A stretch of 27,949 nt of DNA from Caldilineaceae bacterium (GTDB lineage Bacteria > Chloroflexota > Anaerolineae > Caldilineales > Caldilineaceae), in NCBI GenBank assembly GCA_019637645.1, contig JAHBVH010000099.1:1-27949 (forward strand). The letters are read 5' to 3'. Every line of letters begins with the position of its first letter. Within the stretch, counting starts at the first letter, position 1. The notes beneath the pieces were generated by a model, which worked only from the letters and a program-made list of their open reading frames with translations, searched no databases and had not been told where the DNA came from. Positions 23,744 to 27,949 of the stretch are shown here, piece after piece. Made by a program: the position numbers and the translations under genes.

Positions 23744-24934
23744 GTGCACGGTCCATTTTTCCTGCTAATCTATACGACGTTAGTGACTTCTGTTGCCCTA
23801 CTCTTAGCCGATACCTTTGGGATGCCCTGGGTTGTTTGGGTTGTCATCCCCCTCTTGCTCCTGTGCATTAGCTATTTTGTTGCTTCTATCCGCCAACACC
23901 TCTTGATCTTGCTTATCTGGGTGGGCCTGATCTTTGGCGTCGAGCAAGGAGTTCCTGCCTGGGGCGCAGTTATTTTGTGGGTAGGCTCGGCCATTGGCTT
24001 CTACCTCGGCGTGATGAGTGTCCAGGGGATTTTTGTTAACACGGGTGCACCACTGCTTGAGTATATTCGGCAGAGCCTCCTTGGCCGATTACAGATTTGC
24101 CAAACCATCGAACTGCCTAAGCGTGGCTTCTACGAAGATCTCAAAGCCTGTTACGGACCGCGGCTGCTTGTCGTTCCCGCCTATGTTGCAGTGCAGCGAC
24201 GTACTGGTGACCGCCAGTGTGAGTGGATAGGGCCAGGAACCTATTTCATCCAATCTTCTGAATATGCGGCACGGAGCTATAGTCTACAATCATTGCGACG
24301 TACATATCAATTCAAGCAGATTTTAACGCAGGATCGCCTGGGTGTGGATGTGGATGTTGTGGTGAGCTATGGGATTGGGGTTAGTGAGTTAAGCCGGCTG
24401 GGGCAGCAACAACTACAGCCAAATGAAATTGAGAACGTAAAGCGTTTCACCCTTGCTGATCTGCCGTGGGATGTGTTTATCCGTGAAGCAGTTGAACAAA
24501 ATACACGGCTTGTGCTAGGTGGACATAAGCTAACTCATATTTTAGATGTGACGCAGCACCTGGTAATGACAAGTGAAATCCAGAAGCCGCTAACAACCGC
24601 GCTGCAAGAGAAGGGGCTCCAGCTTTTTTCATTTCAACTACTGTTAATTCAACCTGATCCGAAAATTCTTCATGCCTCGTTACGTAACACGATCCTGGCA
24701 GAGCATGAAGCGGCACGGAGCCTTGCTTGGGCAAAGGCTATGGGTCAGATGGCTAGTGGCTATGACGAGGCGCAACGAATAGGATTACCGAAGGAAATGG
24801 TGTATGCAGAGCTGCTCCGGCGGTTAATTGAGCAACTCTCTATCGATCCAATGATGAAGAAGGCGATTCAAGCAGAGCTGGATGCTCTATTTTCCAGCTC
24901 TGCTGCTGATGGGCGAGGTGGAGCGCCGACTTAA
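23744..24934 (+). CDS. Membrane protein with SPFH/band-7-like region
   Basis: A 396-residue protein starting at GTG 23744, with GAGGAAT at good distance. Four hydrophobic segments lie at about 5-24, 29-47, 52-68 and 73-92. The cytoplasmic part from about 138 resembles an SPFH/band-7 domain: LLVVPAYVAVQRRTGDR, GPGTYFIQS, then TQDRLGVDVDVVVSYGI, and LQEKGLQLFSFQLLLIQPD in the position of the second half. A helical, Ala/Glu-rich C-terminus follows (about 312-385). SPFH proteins usually have one N-terminal anchor and organise membrane microdomains; four segments are unusual. The similarity is by eye and modest. Its 3' end overlaps a small gene on the other strand. The role is unknown. Confidence 0.75.
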   Translation: MHGPFFLLIYTTLVTSVALLLADTFGMPWVVWVVIPLLLLCISYFVASIRQHLLILLIWVGLIFGVEQGVPAWGAVILWVGSAIGFYLGVMSVQGIFVNTGAPLLEYIRQSLLGRLQICQTIELPKRGFYEDLKACYGPRLLVVPAYVAVQRRTGDRQCEWIGPGTYFIQSSEYAARSYSLQSLRRTYQFKQILTQDRLGVDVDVVVSYGIGVSELSRLGQQQLQPNEIENVKRFTLADLPWDVFIREAVEQNTRLVLGGHKLTHILDVTQHLVMTSEIQKPLTTALQEKGLQLFSFQLLLIQPDPKILHASLRNTILAEHEAARSLAWAKAMGQMASGYDEAQRIGLPKEMVYAELLRRLIEQLSIDPMMKKAIQAELDALFSSSAADGRGGAPT

Positions 24935-25118
24935 GCTCGGGCTCGGCAGAAAGCCCAAGCGCAAGCGAGACGCTACGTAAAGCATCGGTGAATCCCTGTT
25001 GATAGGCATCCGCTTTTCCAGAGCGCGCTGTAGCTTGCATTGTGCTCAGTAGTGCAAGCAAAATATTTTTGACTTCATCGCGTAAGTAGGCTACGCGTTT
25101 CGGATCAGTACTATTCAT
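24840..25118 (-). CDS. Small helical protein of unknown function
   Basis: A 92-residue predicted protein with no family that I recognise. The start at ATG 25118 is preferred because GGAG lies 9 bases upstream; in-frame ATGs at 25124, 25127 and 25133 are alternatives. Residues up to about 60 look like two or three amphipathic helices (RVAYLRDEVKNILLALLSTM, then AYQQGFTDALRSVSLALGL). The last ~32 residues are encoded opposite the SPFH-like gene, with which it overlaps tail to tail by 95 bases. The composition of the non-overlapping part looks like real protein, with no long shadow frame behind it. The proximity suggests, but does not show, a link with the SPFH-like protein. Confidence 0.55.
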   Translation of the reverse strand: MNSTDPKRVAYLRDEVKNILLALLSTMQATARSGKADAYQQGFTDALRSVSLALGLSAEPELKSALHLAHQQQSWKIEHPALLESPSSSLDR

Positions 25119-25286
25119 GAGCATCATCTCCATTAACCTACCAATGTATCGAGAGTTCAGCTAGTTATTATAGAACATAAGTTCTGTTTTGGGCAATTTC
25201 CGAATGAGTCAAGTTTCGTTTACTTGCCAAGCTTTGCTGTGTGCATGGTGTGTTCCCGCTCGACTAGCTAAGCCAGCCGTACCCGG

Positions 25287-25322
25287 CTAGACCGTTAGGA
25301 TTGATAAACCCTAACGGTCTAG
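25287..25322 (-). terminator. Hairpin after the ABC exporter genes
   Basis: Perfect 13-base arms CTAGACCGTTAGG (25287-25299) and its complement (25310-25322) flank a 10-base AT-rich loop. It lies 36 bases beyond the stop of the exporter gene and before the small gene's promoter region, so it likely ends the exporter transcript. There is no T-run. Confidence 0.65.
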
Positions 25323-25358
25323 CGCATCGAGCGCCAACTGCGAAATTGCGAACGCGAC

Positions 25359-27191
25359 CTATCCCTCACTGTGCCATAGCTGCTGCATGGCTTGGTTGGT
25401 TTGTAAGAGCGTAGCCAAGGAGCCAATTCCTGCGATTTTTCCTGCATGGAGGAGAATGATCTGATCGGCGCGCTGTAGGGCAGCGCGCCGGTGTGAGACC
25501 ACGAGACAGGTCAAGTGGGAATGCGGCGATACTAGAAACTGATCCAGGTTTTTCCACAGCTGTTGTTCGGTCTCCACATCTAGGGCGCTGGCCAGATCAT
25601 CCAAAACTAGCAGGGAAGCGCCTTGATTGGCCGTGTGGCTAAAGGCCCGTACAAACATCCGCGCCGCCGCTGCCCGCTGGATCTGCCCACCTGAAAGGCG
25701 GACGCCCCGCGGCCCAACCTTGGTCTCCAGGCCATCGGTTAATCTGGCAAGGTCTTGTTGCAAGACGCTTGCTTGGAGTGCCGCTGGTATATCGACCGCA
25801 CTTTCCGCCAAACCGAGCAGAATGTTCTCACGCAAAGAAGCACTAAAGAGCCGCGGGGTTTGGGGTGTGTAGGCACTCCGCGGTGGCACAAAGAAGGTAT
25901 CTAACGCGGGGATTAGCTGCCCATTCCAACGGACTTCCCCGGCGCTCTTGGGCAGCAGGCCCAGCAAGGTACGCACGAGCGTGCTCTTGCCCGCGCCAAT
26001 CTGCCCGGTGATCACCGTAAACGAGCCGCGCCGAAGTTCGAAGGAGAGATTGTCAATGCCGCGGTTGCTGCCTGGGTAGTGATAGGTTAGCCCGCTGACG
26101 GTCAGCGTTTCGAGTGGTTCGATGGTTTCCTGGCGCGTCGGTGGCACTGGGGCTGGCTCGAGCAGATAAACAGGGCGATGCTGTACCAACGTCTGTGGCC
26201 GTGCGCCTTGCAAAAGCGCTTCGAGGCGGCGGAGCGAGACACCCAGCTGGCGGTAGCTGGTGAGCACGCCCGCCACCGAACCGACATTGCCCGCCACAAA
26301 GGGCATGACAAAGGTAAAGAGGGCAAAGTCGCCCACGGTGAATTGCCCTGTGCGCATAGCTTGGCCCATGACCAGGAGGATGATCGCGGCGCCAATGTCC
26401 CCTAGGTTGCCGCCCAGCCCTTGAAAGATTTCGGCCACAAGGCGATCTTTGAGCGCAGCTTGACGGCGCCCTTCATTGATCGCCTGCAGATGCGCAACGA
26501 CAGTTCCTTCGGCATCGGCCAATTGAATGGCTTGGACCGCGCCAAACATTTCGCCCAGAAAGCCAGTGACCCTTCCCGTCGCCATTTGGTTAGCTTCGCG
26601 AAAGCGAATAATCCGTGCCCGGCCTTGGTGAATGGCCACGCTGATGACGAGCAGCGGTAAAAAGGCGAGCAAGGTGAGCAGTGCATCAATGCGCAGCATG
26701 GTTACCATGGCCGGCAGGACAAAGGCGCTGAGCCCAATCAGGTTGAAGGCACTGCTCAGAAAGTTGCTGCTGGTACGGATATCATCCCGGAAGCGGCTCA
26801 CGGCCTCGCCTGGCGAAGTGGGCAGGGCTTGTGCGCCCGGTTGCGCGAGGATCTGTTCAAAAAGATTGGCGCGGACGAGCGCGCTGGTCAAATGGAGATA
26901 GAGATGTTGGCCGACCATCAACGCCACATAAGCGCTTTGCCGTCCAATGGTCGCGCCCACGAGCAAGGCGACGAAGGTCCACAGGCTCCACGCGACCGTT
27001 GCCTCGCCAGTTAAGCGGTCAAAGAGCAGGCGAATCAGCAAAGGCGGGACAAAGTTCAAGCCGTAGAGCACTAGATAGGCGAAGAGGGTCAAGAGCCAAT
27101 GCCATGGCTGGTAGCGGAGTAGCTGCCAAAGGTAGCGGCGAATGGGTAGAGATTCGGTTGTTGGTTGAGTGTGAATCGCTTGTTCTGTCAT
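25359..27191 (-). CDS. ABC exporter subunit with degenerate catalytic site
   Basis: A 610-residue half-transporter: a six-segment type-IV (exporter) membrane domain at about 18-325 and a nucleotide-binding domain from about 360. Walker A is GQIGAGKST (396-404), signature LSGGQIQR (499-506) is intact, and switch His567 is present. Walker B reads LLVLDD, so the catalytic Glu is replaced by Asp532. This is the known mark of the non-catalytic site in heterodimeric exporters. Its start overlaps the stop of the preceding subunit gene by four bases (ATGA, 27188-27191), so the two are translationally coupled and should form one heterodimer. The cargo is unknown; drugs, peptides or lipids are usual for the family. 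Confidence 0.95.
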   Translation of the reverse strand: MTEQAIHTQPTTESLPIRRYLWQLLRYQPWHWLLTLFAYLVLYGLNFVPPLLIRLLFDRLTGEATVAWSLWTFVALLVGATIGRQSAYVALMVGQHLYLHLTSALVRANLFEQILAQPGAQALPTSPGEAVSRFRDDIRTSSNFLSSAFNLIGLSAFVLPAMVTMLRIDALLTLLAFLPLLVISVAIHQGRARIIRFREANQMATGRVTGFLGEMFGAVQAIQLADAEGTVVAHLQAINEGRRQAALKDRLVAEIFQGLGGNLGDIGAAIILLVMGQAMRTGQFTVGDFALFTFVMPFVAGNVGSVAGVLTSYRQLGVSLRRLEALLQGARPQTLVQHRPVYLLEPAPVPPTRQETIEPLETLTVSGLTYHYPGSNRGIDNLSFELRRGSFTVITGQIGAGKSTLVRTLLGLLPKSAGEVRWNGQLIPALDTFFVPPRSAYTPQTPRLFSASLRENILLGLAESAVDIPAALQASVLQQDLARLTDGLETKVGPRGVRLSGGQIQRAAAARMFVRAFSHTANQGASLLVLDDLASALDVETEQQLWKNLDQFLVSPHSHLTCLVVSHRRAALQRADQIILLHAGKIAGIGSLATLLQTNQAMQQLWHSEG

Positions 27192-27949
27192 ATAATCACC
27201 TCATTAAGGGCATTCCCCGTGCGCAGCAGTTGGGCAAAGCGGGACGTTGGGTCGGCGGCGAGTTGGGCACGGGGGCCATATTCCTGGATCTGCCCGGCTT
27301 CCAGAATTAGGAGATCATCTACTTTCTGGAGCGTGGTCAACCGATGGGCGATGATCATCGCGGTTCGTTTGTTCTGTGTCCCCGCGTCCTGTCCGCCAAA
27401 AAGAAGGTTGTTCAGTGCTTGGTCGAGCCGCCGTTCACTATGGGGATCGAGCCGTGACGACGCTTCATCGAGTAGCACGACCCCTGGATCGCGCAGAAGT
27501 AGCCGTGCAAAGGCCAGCAGTTGGGCCTCTCCGGCGGACAATCCACTCCCGCCAGCCGCGAGCATCGTATCGAGCCCCGCAGGCAATGCCTGCAACCAAT
27601 CGCCCAATCCTACGGTCACCAGTGCCTCCTCAATCGCGGCGTCGGCAAGACGGGCGTCAAAGAAGGTCAAATTATCACGGACCGAGGCATGAAAAAGCTG
27701 GACATCTTGGGTGACGATTCCCACATGGCGACGCAAGGCGGCTCGTGTCAGTTGGCGGAGATCGATGCCGTTGAGTTCAACCGTGCCTGCTTGGGGATCA
27801 TACAGGCGTAACAGGAGCCGGGTGAGGGTGGTCTTGCCGCTGCCGGTACGACCGAGCACACCCAAGGTGCGCCCTGGTGCTAGCGTCAACGTGAAATCTT
27901 GTAAGAGTGGCCGCTCAGTTGGCTGCGTCGAGATAGCCTGGCTACAGGT
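27188..27949 (-). CDS. ABC exporter partner subunit (5' end beyond window)
   Basis: Partial: the frame stays open to the right edge, giving 253 residues, and only the C-terminal nucleotide-binding domain is inside the window. The in-frame TTG at 27889 is not the true start, because the beta strand before Walker A (PLLQDFTLTLAPGRTLGVLG) continues upstream of it. Walker A is GRTGSGKTT. Walker B VVLLDEASSRLD keeps the catalytic Glu, and the switch His is in IIAHRLTTL. The signature motif is altered to LSAGEAQ. The intact Glu with a poor signature is the exact complement of the other subunit, so one good and one dead ATP site are expected. The missing part should be a six-segment membrane domain. 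Confidence 0.93.
   Translation of the reverse strand, partial: TCSQAISTQPTERPLLQDFTLTLAPGRTLGVLGRTGSGKTTLTRLLLRLYDPQAGTVELNGIDLRQLTRAALRRHVGIVTQDVQLFHASVRDNLTFFDARLADAAIEEALVTVGLGDWLQALPAGLDTMLAAGGSGLSAGEAQLLAFARLLLRDPGVVLLDEASSRLDPHSERRLDQALNNLLFGGQDAGTQNKRTAMIIAHRLTTLQKVDDLLILEAGQIQEYGPRAQLAADPTSRFAQLLRTGNALNEVII

Noticed and set aside
27188..27889. A complete 233-residue ATPase starting at TTG 27889
   Set aside because: The frame continues without a stop to the window edge and the strand before Walker A extends upstream, so it is the 3' part of a longer exporter gene.

Overview
The window is ordinary-looking bacterial chromosome, roughly 55-60% G+C by eye, with 24 protein genes (23 complete, 1 cut by the right edge). 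I saw no rRNA, tRNA, CRISPR array, transposase or integrase. Best guess for the source is a member of the Chloroflexota. The reasons are Tat-dependent substrate-binding lipoproteins, long palindromes between genes with a GTCAGGTTT core, an iterated CGCGGATGGA-type repeat, and secreted repeat proteins of unknown family. This is inference from style, not a phylogenetic result.

Left part (1-7200). A phytanoyl-CoA dioxygenase family gene stands alone. Next comes a two-gene minus-strand unit: an excisionase-type helix-turn-helix regulator followed by an alpha/beta hydrolase. It has a well-formed promoter so close to the ATG that the mRNA may be leaderless. Divergent from it is a plus-strand unit: a Tat-exported sugar-type solute-binding lipoprotein with no permease genes, then a membrane histidine kinase with an extracytoplasmic sensor region, HAMP and GAF, then its NarL-type response regulator. 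This arrangement suggests binding-protein-assisted signalling rather than transport.

Middle (7200-11170). A secreted matrixin-like zinc metalloprotease (minus) diverges from two consecutive genes for secreted proteins. Each of these carries two copies of the same ~115-120-residue domain, which I cannot assign to a named family. The divergent region is long and holds repeated sequence elements.

Carbohydrate region (11190-19500, minus strand). A six-gene operon runs Tat lipoprotein binding protein, two MalF/MalG-type permeases, a UgpC/MalK-type ATPase, a mandelate-racemase/enolase-superfamily enzyme and an SDR resembling uronate dehydrogenase. Together they look like uptake of a sugar acid or uronate and its conversion by oxidation and dehydration. 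Upstream on the same strand is a TIM-barrel glycoside-hydrolase-like protein with candidate catalytic Glu residues and an N-terminal Tat-like segment, which could supply the substrate. Hairpins sit inside the operon after the binding-protein gene and before the ATPase gene.

Right part (19500-27949). A Cu/Zn superoxide dismutase lipoprotein with a Thr-rich linker converges on a three-gene ABC importer of the PF04392 (TrpX-like) class: permease, ATPase, binding protein. After a divergent gap there is a protein with four membrane segments joined to an SPFH/band-7-like region. A small helical protein overlaps its 3' end on the opposite strand. The window ends with a heterodimeric ABC exporter. 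Its two subunits carry complementary degenerate ATPase motifs, and the first gene of the pair runs off the right edge.
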